From Deferribacter desulfuricans SSM1 (lineage in GTDB: Bacteria; Chrysiogenota; Deferribacteres; Deferribacterales; Deferribacteraceae): a DNA stretch of 64,000 nucleotides. The notes below the pieces were generated by a model that saw only the letters and a program-made list of their open reading frames with translations, did no database searches and was not told the DNA's origin. The stretch is taken from assembly GCF_000010985.1 (NCBI RefSeq), contig NC_013939.1, positions 1,517,501 through 1,581,500 of the forward strand. Direction: 5' to 3'. This document shows, piece by piece, positions 17,582-29,943 of this stretch. Positions within the stretch are counted from its first letter, which is position 1. The number at the start of each line of letters is the position of its first letter. The position numbers and the translations under genes are program-made.

Positions 17582-18938
17582 TTATTTTCTCCTTAATCGC
17601 CTCACTAATATCTGTAAGGATAGAGGCAAATAAAGGGTTATTAAATATACACTCTTTCATTTTATCCACATCAACTTTTAATTGAATCATTAAACCAAAC
17701 ACATTTATTAATTCTGAAGCACTTTTACCTAAGATATGAGCACCTATCACTCTATTACTTTTCTTATCAAAAATAACTTTAATAATCCCCTTTGAATAAC
17801 CCAGTATTGCCGATTTTTCAACATCAGCATAATTGTACTTAACTACGCCATAATCATATTTTTGATTTTTAGCCTCAATCTCCGTTAAACCTATGCCAGC
17901 TATTTCAGGATCTGAATAGATAAGTTTTGGTATTATTACATTTTTATAACTTTTCTTACCACCCAATATATTTTCACACACTATTTCCGAAGATTTATAT
18001 GACCAATTTACAAACATATTAAAGCCAGTCGCATCACCAATCACATAAACTGACTTATTTGTAGTTTGAAGATATCTGTTCAATTTGATATTTCCATCTT
18101 TTGTTAATTTAATCTGAGCATTTTCTAACTTTAAATTGTCGATATTAGGTTTTCTACCAATTGCTACAAAAATTTCATTTGTTTCAATTTGCTCGCCATT
18201 ACATAAAAATATAATCGTTTTATTACCTATTTTTTCTATTTTGTCAGGGTAACAATTTTTTAAAACTTCTACCCCATCCTTTTTTATATTATCTTCAAAC
18301 TTTTTAACTATAAAGTCATCGAAATCTTTTAATAATCTATCATTTTTTTCTATAATAATTACTTGTGAACCAAACCTTTTAAAAATCATTGCAATTTCTA
18401 CACCGATATAGCCACCACCGATAATTGCAATCTTTTCAGGTATAGATTTTACATTAAGAAAATTCTCTAAACTTAAAAAGTTTATTTTGTTAGTGGTTTT
18501 TAGATTTATAGGATTTGATCCTGTGGCTATTATAAGATTTTCAAAAAAAAACTCTTTGCCATCTGCTAACACACTTTTTTCACTAGCAAATTCCGCTTCT
18601 GAATGGCAAATATCAATGTTTTGATGATTAGATATTTCATTAATAAAAGTTTTTGATAACTTATTCCTTATATTATCAATTTGTTTTTTTAATTTCTTCA
18701 AATCTATAGAAACATCTTTTGCATCAATATTTAAAAAATTTCTTATTTTGCTTTGAAAGATATCATACAAATAACTATAATACAAAACAGAATTGGATAA
18801 AACACTCCCCTTTTGTAAATAGCTTGCACCAATACTGGAATCTATAATTAACAACTTTTTCCCAAAATCAGCTAATCTCTTAGCTGAAGCTATACCAGCA
18901 GGACCAGCACCAAGAATAATTACATCATATTTATTCAT
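17571..18938 (-). CDS. Lipoamide-dehydrogenase-like flavoprotein lacking the redox cysteines
   Basis: 455-residue member of the class I pyridine nucleotide-disulfide oxidoreductase fold. The FAD-binding GAGPAG (10-15), a second Rossmann motif GGGYIGVEIA (NADH), AIGRKPN and VIGDATG are intact. Where Lpd has GGTCLNVGCIPSK, this protein reads GASYLQKGSVLSN, so Tyr40 and Ser45 replace both cysteines. The C-terminal HPTxxE signature is also gone: the equivalent stretch is FNNPLFASIL. Disulfide chemistry is thus impossible, and a hydride-transfer or sensing role is more likely. It lies between ahcY and plsC in a tight operon. Product unknown. Confidence 0.8.
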   Translation of the reverse strand: MNKYDVIILGAGPAGIASAKRLADFGKKLLIIDSSIGASYLQKGSVLSNSVLYYSYLYDIFQSKIRNFLNIDAKDVSIDLKKLKKQIDNIRNKLSKTFINEISNHQNIDICHSEAEFASEKSVLADGKEFFFENLIIATGSNPINLKTTNKINFLSLENFLNVKSIPEKIAIIGGGYIGVEIAMIFKRFGSQVIIIEKNDRLLKDFDDFIVKKFEDNIKKDGVEVLKNCYPDKIEKIGNKTIIFLCNGEQIETNEIFVAIGRKPNIDNLKLENAQIKLTKDGNIKLNRYLQTTNKSVYVIGDATGFNMFVNWSYKSSEIVCENILGGKKSYKNVIIPKLIYSDPEIAGIGLTEIEAKNQKYDYGVVKYNYADVEKSAILGYSKGIIKVIFDKKSNRVIGAHILGKSASELINVFGLMIQLKVDVDKMKECIFNNPLFASILTDISEAIKEKISDS

Positions 18939-20198
<1,260 letters not shown>

Positions 20199-20223
20199 TT
20201 AAATCCCCCTTAATAGTTTAGGT

Positions 20224-21378
20224 TTAGGCTCCCAATTTTCCAGCTAGCTCTTTAAGCTCATCAGCTTTGTTTGTTTGCTCCCAGCTAAATTCTTTCCTAC
20301 CAAAATGCCCATAAGCTGCAGTTTGTTTATAAATCGGTTTTCTCAAATCAAGAGCTTCTATAATACCTTTTGGAGTTAAATCAAAAACTTGTTTTACAAT
20401 TTTTTCGATCTCTTCATCTGGGATTATACCTGTCCCAAAAGTGTTAACCATAATAGATACAGGATAAGCAACCCCTATTGCATAAGCAAGCTGTATCTCA
20501 CACCTTCTTGCTAAACCTGCTGCAACTATATTTTTTGCTACCCATCTTGCTGCATAAGCTGCACTTCTATCCACTTTTGATGGATCTTTTCCACTAAAAC
20601 ATCCACCACCATGTCTTCCTACACCACCATAAGTGTCAACAATAATTTTTCTACCCGTAAGACCACAATCCCCCATAGGTCCACCTATTACAAATCTACC
20701 GGTAGGGTTTATATGATATGTCACATGCTCCTCATCAAGCAGCTCTTGAGGAACAACTGGCTTTATCACTTTCTCAATAACATCCTCTTTTAAATCTTTT
20801 AACTTAACATCTGGGGAGTGCTGAGTTGAAACAACTATAGTATCAATTTTTACAGGTTTAAACCCTTCATACTGTATCGTTACCTGCGATTTACCATCTG
20901 GTCTTAAATAATCTAATATACCTTGTTTCCTTACTACACTCAGTTGCTTACATATTTTATGAGCTAACATAATAGGTAAAGGCATCAGCTCCTCGGTTTC
21001 GTCACAAGCAAAACCAAACATTAACCCCTGATCACCAGCGCCACCAGTATCAACTCCCATAGCAATATCAGGTGATTGCTTATCTATTGTTGTTATTACG
21101 GCACAAGTTTCATAATCAAAACCATATTTTGCACGGGTATAACCTATCTCTTTTATTGTTTCCCTCACTAAACCAGGAATATCAACATAAGTTCTTGTGG
21201 TAATTTCTCCAGCTACAACTGCTAAACCAGTTGTAACCATAGTTTCACATGCTACCCTACTATATGGATCATCTTTTAACATAGCATCTAATATTGCATC
21301 GGAAATCTGATCAGCGACCTTATCTGGATGCCCCTCTGTCACAGATTCTGAAGTAAAAACATATTTTTTTCTTTCCAT
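20224..21378 (-). CDS. metK: S-adenosylmethionine synthetase
   Basis: Makes SAM from methionine and ATP. It has 384 residues, full length. It shows [20 protein letters not shown] at the N-terminus, [15 protein letters not shown] and [20 protein letters not shown], the ATP- and metal-binding loops. It starts 1 base after the DUF465 stop, and no leader exists for a SAM riboswitch. ahcY is the next gene. Confidence 0.97.
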   Translation of the reverse strand: MERKKYVFTSESVTEGHPDKVADQISDAILDAMLKDDPYSRVACETMVTTGLAVVAGEITTRTYVDIPGLVRETIKEIGYTRAKYGFDYETCAVITTIDKQSPDIAMGVDTGGAGDQGLMFGFACDETEELMPLPIMLAHKICKQLSVVRKQGILDYLRPDGKSQVTIQYEGFKPVKIDTIVVSTQHSPDVKLKDLKEDVIEKVIKPVVPQELLDEEHVTYHINPTGRFVIGGPMGDCGLTGRKIIVDTYGGVGRHGGGCFSGKDPSKVDRSAAYAARWVAKNIVAAGLARRCEIQLAYAIGVAYPVSIMVNTFGTGIIPDEEIEKIVKQVFDLTPKGIIEALDLRKPIYKQTAAYGHFGRKEFSWEQTNKADELKELAGKLGA

Positions 21379-21379
21379 T

Positions 21380-21616
21380 CTAACTAACCCCTTTTTCTTT
21401 TTTATATTCCTTTATAATTTGATTCATTCTATCCTTACCTTTTAATTTAGTTAATTTTATCTCTTTAATTTTAATTTCAACTTCAGGAGGAAAATATTTT
21501 AAACTGTATAATGCTTCAAGATCTTGTTCTAACCTAATATGTTCTTCGAATAATTTTTTAAACTCTTCATTATTTTTTAATAATTCTTTAATTACGCTAT
21601 CATTATTATTCAGCAT
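21380..21616 (-). CDS. DUF465/YdcH-type small coiled-coil protein
   Basis: 78-residue, highly charged, helical protein. The central [20 protein letters not shown] followed by [15 protein letters not shown] fits the DUF465 (YdcH) family, in which a helical hairpin turns at the PP and a basic LK(L/A)KD element follows. Function is not established. It lies between rimI (3 bases) and metK (1 base). Confidence 0.65.
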   Translation of the reverse strand: MLNNNDSVIKELLKNNEEFKKLFEEHIRLEQDLEALYSLKYFPPEVEIKIKEIKLTKLKGKDRMNQIIKEYKKEKGVS

Positions 21617-21619
21617 ATT

Positions 21620-22039
21620 TCACCCCTTAATTAATTTCATTAATTTAGCATGTCTGTTAAGTCCATAATAATGTTTTCTAAAATTATATTCTAAAAACCC
21701 AAAACTTGTGTATAATTTTATAGCTTTCTCATTATTTGATTCCACTTCTAAATAGTAATACAAAGCATCAGTATTATTCAATACAAAATCAAGCAACTTT
21801 CTTCCAACCCCTTTACCTTGGAAAGATTTTTTAACAGCTATATTTGCTATTTCTACCTCCTCTCCCAAATCCCAGTAGATAACAAACCCTATAATCTGCT
21901 CTTCTTCATATACATAAACATATGATGTTGAACTTTCCAATTCATTTTCAAAACTTTCTAATGACCATGGATCATCATACACTTCCACTTCAATATTGTA
22001 AATATCTTCCAAATCGTTATGCGTTGCTAGCCTTATCAA
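21620..22039 (-). CDS. rimI: GNAT acetyltransferase, RimI-like
   Basis: 139-residue GNAT enzyme. In the RimI family this acetylates the N-terminal alanine of ribosomal protein S18. The acetyl-CoA motif is VKKSFQGKGVGRKLLDFVL, followed by YYLEVESNNEKAIKLYTSFGF, the RimI signature. The start overlaps the tsaB end by 23 bases. The tsaB-rimI pairing is common and supports the name, though other GNAT substrates are possible. Confidence 0.85.
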   Translation of the reverse strand: MIRLATHNDLEDIYNIEVEVYDDPWSLESFENELESSTSYVYVYEEEQIIGFVIYWDLGEEVEIANIAVKKSFQGKGVGRKLLDFVLNNTDALYYYLEVESNNEKAIKLYTSFGFLEYNFRKHYYGLNRHAKLMKLIKG

Positions 22040-22607
22040 AGTTTATCTCTGCCTGAGATTTCCTCATATAAAAAGGATTATAACTTACTATAAATTGTTC
22101 AAAATTTTTATTCATTATAGAATAAGTCAAAGGTATCTCTAAATCAGAAAGGTTTATAGCTTCTTCACTTATTTCTTTGATATCTTTCACTAAATATTCA
22201 CTAAAATTCATTGTAGAAAAATCATAGCTCCTAACTGCATACTCATTTAATCTTAACTTATATTTTAATGTAAACTTATCTTTTAAATAAAATTTGTTAA
22301 TAACCAGTGCTGTAGCATCTAAAGAGGTTATTCCATAAAGACTCTTATCTTGAGATAATGCCAAACCTAATAATGTTGATACCCCAATTCTTATACCAGT
22401 AAAAGATCCAGGACCAGAAACAACATAAAAAACTTCTATATCGTTTATTGAAATGTTAATCTTTTTAAGAACAAAATCTAAATAATCCAACAGTTCTTCA
22501 TTAAATCTGTTATATAATAAAGTAGTAGAGGAATGTAACAATTTATCCTCTTCATAAACAGCCATTGAAAGGTAATTTGAAGATGTATCTAAAAACAAAG
22601 CTCTCAT
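22017..22607 (-). CDS. tsaB: tRNA threonylcarbamoyladenosine biosynthesis protein TsaB
   Basis: Partner of TsaD in making t6A37 on tRNAs reading ANN codons. It has 196 residues, within the family range on the short side. The ASKHA fold start ALFLDTSSNYLSMAVYEED and the conserved VVSGPGSFTGIRIGVSTLLG are clear. The C-terminal lobe is weakly conserved, as usual. It begins 27 bases after dut. Confidence 0.9.
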   Translation of the reverse strand: MRALFLDTSSNYLSMAVYEEDKLLHSSTTLLYNRFNEELLDYLDFVLKKINISINDIEVFYVVSGPGSFTGIRIGVSTLLGLALSQDKSLYGITSLDATALVINKFYLKDKFTLKYKLRLNEYAVRSYDFSTMNFSEYLVKDIKEISEEAINLSDLEIPLTYSIMNKNFEQFIVSYNPFYMRKSQAEINFDKASNA

Positions 22608-22634
22608 TAATACTATTCTAATACATTCTTAAAA

Positions 22635-23072
22635 TTAGTCAATACCGGTTGAACCAAAGCCACCTTCACCTCTATCAGTCTCTGTAACTTTATCAGTTAG
22701 TTCCAGTTCAGCTCTAATCACCTCTGATATTACCATTTGAGCGATTCTGTCACCTTTTCGCACAACAAACGGATTATCACTTAAATTTATCAGAATAACC
22801 TTTATTTCACCTCTATAGTCAGCATCTATTGTACCGGGTGTATTCAAAACTGTTATACCATGTTTTAGTGCTAAACCACTCCTTGGCCTAATCTGAGCTT
22901 CATAACCTAATGGAATCTCCAAATAAAGTCCTGTAGGCACAAGAGATATTTTTCCTGGATATACAGTTAGCTCTACAGCTGAACGCAAGTCTAATCCACT
23001 CGAACCAACCGACTGATAACTCGGCAACAAATCCTTATCTAGACATTTTACTTTTATTCTGACGCTTTTCAT
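22635..23072 (-). CDS. dut: Deoxyuridine 5'-triphosphate nucleotidohydrolase
   Basis: Trimeric dUTPase that hydrolyses dUTP to dUMP and keeps uracil out of DNA. It has 145 residues, full length. Motifs in order are SSGLDLRSA (I), [12 protein letters not shown] (II), [16 protein letters not shown] (III), KGDRIAQMV (IV) and the C-terminal arm [10 protein letters not shown] (V). It follows pnp after a terminator-like hairpin. Confidence 0.96.
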   Translation of the reverse strand: MKSVRIKVKCLDKDLLPSYQSVGSSGLDLRSAVELTVYPGKISLVPTGLYLEIPLGYEAQIRPRSGLALKHGITVLNTPGTIDADYRGEIKVILINLSDNPFVVRKGDRIAQMVISEVIRAELELTDKVTETDRGEGGFGSTGID

Positions 23073-23081
23073 AGATATAAA

Positions 23082-23104
23082 AGAAAAGGGGAGATCCCCC
23101 TTTA
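23082..23104 (-). terminator. Terminator-like hairpin after pnp
   Basis: Minus strand AAAGGGGGATCTCCCCTTTT followed by CTTTTATA, overlapping the pnp stop codon. It lies 12-29 bases before the dut start, so it may end most pnp transcripts and lower dut-tsaB-metK expression. Confidence 0.7.
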
Positions 23105-25204
23105 CACCAAATTTTTTCTACTTAATTTTATTCTACCCTGATCATCTTTACCAAGATATTCGACATCTAAAGAATCACCAACTTTTACATGGTCCCTTAT
23201 ATTCTCAATTCTCTCTTTGCTAAACTGAGAAACATGCAAAAGCCCTTCTACACCAGGGAATAGCTCTACAAAAGCACCATAATCAACAACTCTTTTGACT
23301 TTTGCGTTGTAGATTTTACCAACTGTCAACTCTTGAGTAACAGCTTCAATCATCTCAATGGCACTATCTATCGCTTCTTTATTATTACCAAAAATATGAA
23401 GCTCACCTTCTTCTAAAATATCTATTTTCACACCAGTTTTATCAATTATCGATTTAATAGTTTTTCCAGCTGGACCAATTAACAAACCAACTTTTTCTGG
23501 GTTTATCTTAACCTTAACAAATCTTGGAGCTTTAGGTGAAACTTCTTCTCTAGGTTTTGCTAAAACAGCTTTCATTTTTTGAAGTATAAATAATCTACCT
23601 TCTTTTGCCTGAGCAAGAGCTTTCTCTAAAATCTCTCTTTTTAACCCTTTTATTTTTATATCCATTTGTAGAGCTGTTATACCAGTTTCAGTACCAGTCA
23701 CCTTAAAATCCATATCACCTAAATGATCTTCAATCCCCATAATATCACTTAATATTACATAATTATCATCACCTTCGTAAATAAGCCCCATTGCAATACC
23801 AGCTACAACATCCTTTATTGGAACACCCGCATCCATCAATGCTAAAGAACCACCACAAACCGTAGCCATAGAAGATGAGCCATTAGACTCAAGTATTTCA
23901 GAAACGACTCGAATTGTATAAGGGAATTCATCTTCACCTGGCAACATGGATGCAAGAGCTCTTTCTGCTAAAAAACCGTGTCCGATTTCTCTTCTACCTG
24001 GGGCTCTTAGAAAACCTATCTCACCTACTGAAAATGGTGGAAAATTATAATGCAACATAAATCTCTTATACGTTTCACCTTCTAAATCATCTAAAAGTTG
24101 ACTATCAAACTTTGTCCCAAGAGTAGCGGTTACTAATGCCTGTGTTTCGCCTCTAGTAAAAAGAGCTGAACCATGGGCACATGGAAGCAAATCAACTTCG
24201 ATATCTATTGGTCTTATTTCAGTATAAGTCCTTCCATCGACCCTTTTACCAGAATTCAATGTTATATCTCTAAAAACTTTCTTTTCTACTTCTTGATAAA
24301 GTTCATTATAGTAACCTTTATTCTCTTCAAACTCATCACCAAGTTCTTCTTTGAGTTTCTCAAAATACTCTTCTTTTACCTTATCTATCGCCTCATATTT
24401 TTCCAACTTACCAGGGATCAAAACAGCTTCTTTTAACTTATCACCTATCTCATCGTATAACTTATTTAAGTCATCTTCAGAAACAGAGAAATCCATATAC
24501 TCAAATTTTTCTTTGCCAATCTCATCTCTCATCCTTTTTTGAACTTCAACTAACTTTTTAATAGCCTCATGACCAAATTCAAGAGCATTAACTACATCTT
24601 CTTCACTGCAGTTTTTCATCCCAGCTTCAACCATTACTATAGAATCTTCTGTACCAGCAACAACGATATTCATCTCTAAATCATCAAAAATAGCAGCAGA
24701 AGGATTAATTACATACTCACCATTAATTTTGCCAACCCTTACTGCACCAATTGGCCCTTCAAAAGGGATATCAGAAATCATCAACGCTGCACTTGCCGCA
24801 TTTAAAGCTAAAATATCTGTAGAGTTAACCTGGTCGCTTGATACCACCGTTGCAATAATCTGCGTTTCATTTCTAAACCCTTCAGGGAAAAGTGGCCTTA
24901 TAGGTCTATCAATTAATCTAGATATCAGTGTTTCCTTATCACTCGGCTTACCTTCTCTTTTTATAAATCCACCAGGGATTTTCCCAACAGCATAAAACTT
25001 CTCTATGTAGTTTACGGTTAGTGGGAAAAAGTCAAGGTTTTCGGATGCTTCTTTTGAAGCAACAGCTGTTACCAATACAACTGAGCCACCCTGTTTAATC
25101 CATATACTACCATTAGCTTGTTTTGCTTTCCATCCTGTTTCAAAAATTATAGGCTCACTATCTTCGGTTAACTTCACTTCATAATTAAATATTTTCTTTT
25201 CCAT
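23102..25204 (-). CDS. pnp: Polyribonucleotide nucleotidyltransferase (PNPase)
   Basis: 3'-5' phosphorolytic exoribonuclease of mRNA decay. It has 700 residues with two RNase PH domains: [19 protein letters not shown] in the first, and in the second [20 protein letters not shown] and the catalytic region [20 protein letters not shown] domain follows ([16 protein letters not shown] near residue 555), then an S1 domain ([20 protein letters not shown]). It starts 3 bases after rpsO, the conserved rpsO-pnp pair. Confidence 0.97.
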   Translation of the reverse strand: MEKKIFNYEVKLTEDSEPIIFETGWKAKQANGSIWIKQGGSVVLVTAVASKEASENLDFFPLTVNYIEKFYAVGKIPGGFIKREGKPSDKETLISRLIDRPIRPLFPEGFRNETQIIATVVSSDQVNSTDILALNAASAALMISDIPFEGPIGAVRVGKINGEYVINPSAAIFDDLEMNIVVAGTEDSIVMVEAGMKNCSEEDVVNALEFGHEAIKKLVEVQKRMRDEIGKEKFEYMDFSVSEDDLNKLYDEIGDKLKEAVLIPGKLEKYEAIDKVKEEYFEKLKEELGDEFEENKGYYNELYQEVEKKVFRDITLNSGKRVDGRTYTEIRPIDIEVDLLPCAHGSALFTRGETQALVTATLGTKFDSQLLDDLEGETYKRFMLHYNFPPFSVGEIGFLRAPGRREIGHGFLAERALASMLPGEDEFPYTIRVVSEILESNGSSSMATVCGGSLALMDAGVPIKDVVAGIAMGLIYEGDDNYVILSDIMGIEDHLGDMDFKVTGTETGITALQMDIKIKGLKREILEKALAQAKEGRLFILQKMKAVLAKPREEVSPKAPRFVKVKINPEKVGLLIGPAGKTIKSIIDKTGVKIDILEEGELHIFGNNKEAIDSAIEMIEAVTQELTVGKIYNAKVKRVVDYGAFVELFPGVEGLLHVSQFSKERIENIRDHVKVGDSLDVEYLGKDDQGRIKLSRKNLV

Positions 25205-25207
25205 AAA

Positions 25208-25477
25208 TTACTTCCTTAATCCAAGTGCCTCAATCAGATTTTTATACCTGTTAAAGTCTTTCTTTCTAAGATAGTCAAGAAGCTTCCTTCTTTGACCAAC
25301 AAGCATCAAAAGCCCTCTTCTTGAATGATGATCTTTTGGATGCTGTTTAAAATGCTCAGTTAAATACTTAATCCTCTCAGTTAAAAGAGCTACCTGAACT
25401 TCAGGAGAACCAGTATCCCCTTCATGTCTTTTGAATTTCTCAATAATCTCTTGTTTTTTTACTGAATCTAAAGCCAT
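25208..25477 (-). CDS. rpsO: 30S ribosomal protein S15
   Basis: 89-residue S15, primary binder of the 16S central domain. It has the standard start [20 protein letters not shown], then [16 protein letters not shown] and [20 protein letters not shown]. It has GGAGG ahead of the ATG and a promoter at 25505-25532, in addition to read-through from truB. Confidence 0.97.
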   Translation of the reverse strand: MALDSVKKQEIIEKFKRHEGDTGSPEVQVALLTERIKYLTEHFKQHPKDHHSRRGLLMLVGQRRKLLDYLRKKDFNRYKNLIEALGLRK

Positions 25478-25504
25478 TACACACCTCCATTTTTAAACCT
25501 AAAG

Positions 25505-25532
25505 ATTATATTTATATTTTTTAAAAACTCAA
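25505..25532 (-). promoter_or_regulatory. Promoter of rpsO-pnp
   Basis: Minus strand TTGAGT (25532-25527), 16-base spacer, and a perfect TATAAT (25510-25505), in the truB-rpsO gap. Expected start near 25498. Confidence 0.6.
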
Positions 25533-25561
25533 CAAAAATTATACTCAAACTATAAAATTTC

Positions 25562-26458
25562 TTATAACACATGCTCAATCTTTAACGGATAAACAGAACC
25601 TTCAACTTTTTTTGCAATAGCAAAAATATTCCCTTTTATATCAGACATAAAATAATGATTATAATCTTGCGTAAGTGGAAATTTTAAATACATTGTCCTT
25701 CTAAGTTTCCCCCCATTTTTAGCAAGTTTTAAAAACTCATCTTTTACAACCGCTACTGGAAAATTTAAAACTTCTTTAATATCAAGCATAAAAGAGTAAT
25801 CATCATTCTTAATCATTTCCTCAATTTGCTCAAGCTTATAGGATTGCTTTATATTAAACACACCACTTTTAGTCCTTAATAAATTAGTCATTGTAGCAAA
25901 ACACCCAAGCCTATTACCTAGCTCATTTATAAAACTTCTTACATACGTACCTCTTGAGCACAATATTTTAATTACACAGTTTGGATAACTATAATCTATC
26001 AATTCTATATGATAAATAATTGAAATACGAGTACCAGCATCAAAATCTTTATTTTCTCTAGCTAATTTATAAGCTCTTTCACCATTTATTTTCACTGCTG
26101 AAAATTTTGGCACAGGAAGCTCTATATTACCAATCATCCCAGATAAAACATTATTTATTTCCTCTTTTAAGGGAATATTATCACTATTTTCATCAATAGT
26201 TTCACCAGTAATATCAAATGTATCTGTTTTAATCCCCAATCTTAGTTCAGCTATATACTCTTTTTCATTTTCATTTAAGTATTTGATAAGCTTAGTTGCT
26301 TTGTTCAAACACACAGGTAAAACACCTTCCGCAATCGGATCAAGCGTACCCGTATGGCCACACTTCTTCACATTTAAAATTTTTCTTAGTTTATCAATCG
26401 CTTTAAATGAGCTGATATTTTTTTCTTTATATAAGACTACAATGCCGTTAAGAATCAT
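25562..26458 (-). CDS. truB: tRNA pseudouridine(55) synthase
   Basis: Forms pseudouridine 55 in the T-loop of tRNAs. It has 298 residues. The catalytic block is CGHTGTLDPIAEGVLPVCLN with Asp near residue 40. KPxGxSS-like motif is KEKNISSFKA, and the later CSRGTYVRSFINELG is conserved. It overlaps rbfA by 11 bases. The DHH phosphoesterase gene often placed between rbfA and truB is absent. Confidence 0.95.
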   Translation of the reverse strand: MILNGIVVLYKEKNISSFKAIDKLRKILNVKKCGHTGTLDPIAEGVLPVCLNKATKLIKYLNENEKEYIAELRLGIKTDTFDITGETIDENSDNIPLKEEINNVLSGMIGNIELPVPKFSAVKINGERAYKLARENKDFDAGTRISIIYHIELIDYSYPNCVIKILCSRGTYVRSFINELGNRLGCFATMTNLLRTKSGVFNIKQSYKLEQIEEMIKNDDYSFMLDIKEVLNFPVAVVKDEFLKLAKNGGKLRRTMYLKFPLTQDYNHYFMSDIKGNIFAIAKKVEGSVYPLKIEHVL

Positions 26459-26795
26459 GAAGCTTTTTAATAATATTATCTATTTTTAAACCCTCATCAA
26501 CTACATCATCAATATAAAATTCTAATGACGGAATCTTCTTCAGCCTTAAGGATTTTTTGATATTTTCTCGTAAAAACCCTTTACTTCTATTCAAACCCTT
26601 CAAAACATCATTTAAATCCATTTCCAAATCATAAGATCTAAAATATATTTTAGCTAAACTTAGATCATTACTTACCTTTACAGCAGTAATTATCACAGAT
26701 TTAACTAAAGGGTCTTTAACTTCATAAATAATAAGTTTTGATAATTCTTCTCTAATTAACTCTGATACTCTTCTTGCTCTGTACCCTTTTTCCAT
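26448..26795 (-). CDS. rbfA: Ribosome-binding factor A
   Basis: 115-residue KH-like factor for 16S rRNA 5'-end maturation and cold growth. RARRVSELIREELSKLI opens it, VKSVIITAVKVSNDLSLAKIYF and KKSLRLKKIPSLEFYIDDV follow, all family-typical. There is no gap to ylxP and an 11-base overlap with truB. Confidence 0.93.
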   Translation of the reverse strand: MEKGYRARRVSELIREELSKLIIYEVKDPLVKSVIITAVKVSNDLSLAKIYFRSYDLEMDLNDVLKGLNRSKGFLRENIKKSLRLKKIPSLEFYIDDVVDEGLKIDNIIKKLHDS

Positions 26796-27092
26796 CTATA
26801 AAATTTCCTCTCTTATACTTAAAATATTAATATAAGCAAAATTTTCAAAAAAATTCACAACCTTTTGTAAAATTTCATCCACAAAGTTTCTACTATCAGA
26901 AACAGTAACTACTGCTAACACACTTCTATTCCAAATATCTTTCTCACCAATTTCAGAAATAGAAACATTAAATTTATTTTTAATCTTAGTTTTTAAACTG
27001 TTTAAAACTCTCCTTTTCTCTTTTAAAGAAAAAGCATCAGGAATTTCTATTTCAAACACCAGAGAGCCTATTATACATGTATTATTTTTCAT
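26796..27092 (-). CDS. ylxP: DUF503 family protein YlxP
   Basis: About 98 residues. The [20 protein letters not shown] block and the [20 protein letters not shown] strand-turn identify DUF503, a small ferredoxin-like fold protein usually located between infB and rbfA and thought to act in translation or ribosome assembly. The ATG at 27092 is used here, although two GTG codons directly before it (27098, 27095) are possible. It overlaps the infB end. Confidence 0.85.
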   Translation of the reverse strand: MKNNTCIIGSLVFEIEIPDAFSLKEKRRVLNSLKTKIKNKFNVSISEIGEKDIWNRSVLAVVTVSDSRNFVDEILQKVVNFFENFAYINILSIREEIL

Positions 27093-29928
27093 CACCACTG
27101 TTCACATCATCTAATGTTCTTTTCTCTTCCACAAGTTCATAAACTTCTAAAATATCCCCTTCTTTTATATCATTATATCTATCAATAGTTAAACCACATT
27201 CGTATCCTGCCACAACTTCTTTTACATCATCTTGGAATCTCTTCAATGTGCCAATTTTACCATCATAAACAACAACATTGTCCCTCAAAACTCTTACATT
27301 AGAATTCCTTGTAACTTTACCTTCTAACACATAGCACCCTGCTACTCTACCAACTTTTGAAATATTGAAGACTTTTCTAATTTCTACCTTACCAACAATG
27401 TTTTCTTTAGTTTCAGGAGTGAGCATACCTTCGATAGCTTTTTTCACATCCTCAATAGCATCATAAATAACAGAGTATAAATGTATTTCCACTTTTTCTC
27501 TTTCTGCAGCAGCTTTTGCTTTTGCATCCGGTCTAACATTAAAACCTATAATAATAGCATTTGATGCAGCAGCTAATAAAACATCTGATTCACTAATAGC
27601 TCCAACTCCATCGTGAATCACTTGTACCTTAACTTCAGGATTTGATAGTTTCAATAAAGATGATTTCAATGCTTCAACAGAACCCTGCACATCAGCTTTA
27701 ATAATAATATTTAATTCCTGCAACTCACCTTCTTGAATCTTGCTAAATATATCAGTAAGACTAACCTTACTTTTCTCAAGCATCTCTTTTTCTCTTTTCT
27801 TCTCTTTACGCATATCGGCAATCTGCTTTGCAAGCTTCTCATTTGGAAGAACTATTAATTTTTCCCCAGCTTCAGGCACTTCAGAAAACCCCATCAACTC
27901 TACTGGAATAGATGGGCCAGCTTCTTTAACAGTCCTACCTATAAAGTTAAACATAGATCTCACTTTTCCGTACTGAGCTCCCACAACAAACACATCACCT
28001 TTTTTTAAAGTCCCATTTTGAACAATAACTGTTGCCACAGCACCTCTATGTTTATCTAACTTCGCTTCAATAACAACACACTCTGCAGGTCTCTTAGGAT
28101 TGGCTTTCAACTCAAGCATTTCAGCTTCTAACAAAACTCTTTCCAATAACTCATCAATCCCTTGCCCTGTTTTTGCAGAAACCTCTTGAAACTGATGGCT
28201 TCCACCCCACTCTTCTGGAATAATTCCTAATTCAGCGAGTTGACTCTTAACATGTTCAGGATTAGCATTAGGTTTATCTATTTTATTTATAGCAACAACT
28301 ATAGGTACTCCAGCTGCCTTTGAATGATCTATAGCTTCTTTAGTCTGAGGCATAACACCATCGTCTGCAGCCACAACCAATATAACAATATCGGTCACCT
28401 GAGCACCTCTTGCCCTTAAGGTTGTAAAAGCTTCGTGTCCAGGTGTATCTAAAAAGACAAGTTTCCCCTGAGGTAAATCAACTTCATAAGCTCCTATATG
28501 CTGAGTAATTCCACCTGCTTCCTTCTCAGCAATTTTAGTCCTTCTAATTTTATCCAATAAAGATGTTTTACCATGGTCAACATGTCCCATTACAGTAACA
28601 ATCGGTGGTCTTGGTTTTAAATCTTCAGGTTTATCTTCATATTTAGGAATAAGATCGTCTTCAGTAACAACCTTTACAACTACTTCAATATCATACTCTG
28701 CACCAAGCAGCTGTGCCGTTTCTGCATCAATTGATTGATTTATATTAGCCATCACACCCATTTCAAACAATTTTTTCACAATCTCGTTAGCTTTAATACC
28801 CATAAGTCTAGCAAGCTCTGTAATTGCTACATTTTCACCAATTTCAATTTTTGAAGGTTTCACAGGTTGTTTAGGTCCTGATTTTTCTTCTTTTTCCTTC
28901 TTCTCTTCTTTTACTTCAGTTACTTCATCAGTTTTTTCTATCAATTCTTCTTCAACTACAGACTCACTTTTAATAATCTCTTCTTCAAGTTCTAACTCAT
29001 CAAACCCTTCTAAAATATCTTTTTGAATGTTCTTAACCTTTTTAGCACCTTTTTTAGCTTTAGGTTTCTTAGTCTCTTTAACCTCTACAATTTCATCTTT
29101 ATCTTTCCTTTTCTTTTTAACTGTTTCCTTATCTTTATCTATAATGAGTTCTTTAGTAAGTTCTTGTTTCTCTTCATCTCTTTTTATATCTTTATCTTTA
29201 CCTTTCCCTTTGAAATCGGTCTTTTTCTTATCTTCACCTTTTTTATCATGAGAATATCTTTGAGTTTTTGGTTTATCTGCTCTAGGTTTATCCGTTTTTG
29301 GTCTACCACTTCTTTTCTTTTCTATTTTCTCTGCTTTTACCTCTTCACTTTTTACTTTTTCTAGCTTTTCATCTTTCTTATCCTCTTGAGTAGGTTTTTC
29401 TTTAATTTTAGAGATAGTTTCAACCTCAACGGATTTCTCTTCTACTTCAACTTTTTCTGCTTTTTCTACTTTATTTTCAGCCTGAACTTTTAACTCTTCA
29501 GGTTTTATAGCTTCTTTCTTTTCTACAACCTCTTTATCAACTTTCTCTGCAATCTCTTTTCTCTTTTCTGTTTCTTTTTTCTTTCTTAATTCATCAACTT
29601 TTTTTAAACTTTTTTCTAATTCCATCTTCTTCTTAAGTAGTTCTTCTTTTGACAATCTCTTCTTTTCCTTCTTACCTGCATCCTCTTTCAAAACAACTTC
29701 TTTAGGTTTGGGGTGTCTTTTTCTCCTCTCCAAAGCCTTTTTCAGAAACTCTTGTCTTTTTTCTGTTTGAAGCTTTTTAGGATCTAAACCCAGTAATGTT
29801 ACCAATTTATCATCTAAAAAATTAAGTCTTTCTACTTCTTCAACACCATTATCTTTAAGTTTCGAATATACTTCATCAACAGTGATTCCCAGCTTTTCAG
29901 CAATTTCCTCAACTTTAAATTTCGCCAT
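27082..29928 (-). CDS. infB: Translation initiation factor IF-2
   Basis: GTPase that brings fMet-tRNA to the 30S subunit. About 948 residues from the ATG at 29928, which has GGGG 8 bases upstream and is better than the GTG at 29937. It starts with an IF2_N domain ([18 protein letters not shown]), then has about 300 residues of Lys/Glu-rich linker. A second IF2_N follows ([19 protein letters not shown]). The GTPase domain has GHVDHGKTS near residue 447, DTPGHEAF and NKIDKP, then the C-terminal domains. The long charged linker gives large false frames on the opposite strand. Confidence 0.97.
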   Translation of the reverse strand: MAKFKVEEIAEKLGITVDEVYSKLKDNGVEEVERLNFLDDKLVTLLGLDPKKLQTEKRQEFLKKALERRKRHPKPKEVVLKEDAGKKEKKRLSKEELLKKKMELEKSLKKVDELRKKKETEKRKEIAEKVDKEVVEKKEAIKPEELKVQAENKVEKAEKVEVEEKSVEVETISKIKEKPTQEDKKDEKLEKVKSEEVKAEKIEKKRSGRPKTDKPRADKPKTQRYSHDKKGEDKKKTDFKGKGKDKDIKRDEEKQELTKELIIDKDKETVKKKRKDKDEIVEVKETKKPKAKKGAKKVKNIQKDILEGFDELELEEEIIKSESVVEEELIEKTDEVTEVKEEKKEKEEKSGPKQPVKPSKIEIGENVAITELARLMGIKANEIVKKLFEMGVMANINQSIDAETAQLLGAEYDIEVVVKVVTEDDLIPKYEDKPEDLKPRPPIVTVMGHVDHGKTSLLDKIRRTKIAEKEAGGITQHIGAYEVDLPQGKLVFLDTPGHEAFTTLRARGAQVTDIVILVVAADDGVMPQTKEAIDHSKAAGVPIVVAINKIDKPNANPEHVKSQLAELGIIPEEWGGSHQFQEVSAKTGQGIDELLERVLLEAEMLELKANPKRPAECVVIEAKLDKHRGAVATVIVQNGTLKKGDVFVVGAQYGKVRSMFNFIGRTVKEAGPSIPVELMGFSEVPEAGEKLIVLPNEKLAKQIADMRKEKKREKEMLEKSKVSLTDIFSKIQEGELQELNIIIKADVQGSVEALKSSLLKLSNPEVKVQVIHDGVGAISESDVLLAAASNAIIIGFNVRPDAKAKAAAEREKVEIHLYSVIYDAIEDVKKAIEGMLTPETKENIVGKVEIRKVFNISKVGRVAGCYVLEGKVTRNSNVRVLRDNVVVYDGKIGTLKRFQDDVKEVVAGYECGLTIDRYNDIKEGDILEVYELVEEKRTLDDVNSGDEK

Positions 29929-29943
29929 ACAAAACACCCCTTA

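Noticed and set aside
21376-21620. SAM riboswitch before metK
   Set aside because: metK starts 1 base after the preceding gene, so there is no leader. No such fold was seen upstream of ahcY either.
29023-29364. Long hydrophobic plus-strand frames (29023-29364, 29027-29251)
   Set aside because: They lie opposite the Lys/Glu-rich linker of IF-2. Antisense of AAR/GAR codons gives Phe/Leu/Ser-rich pseudo-membrane proteins.
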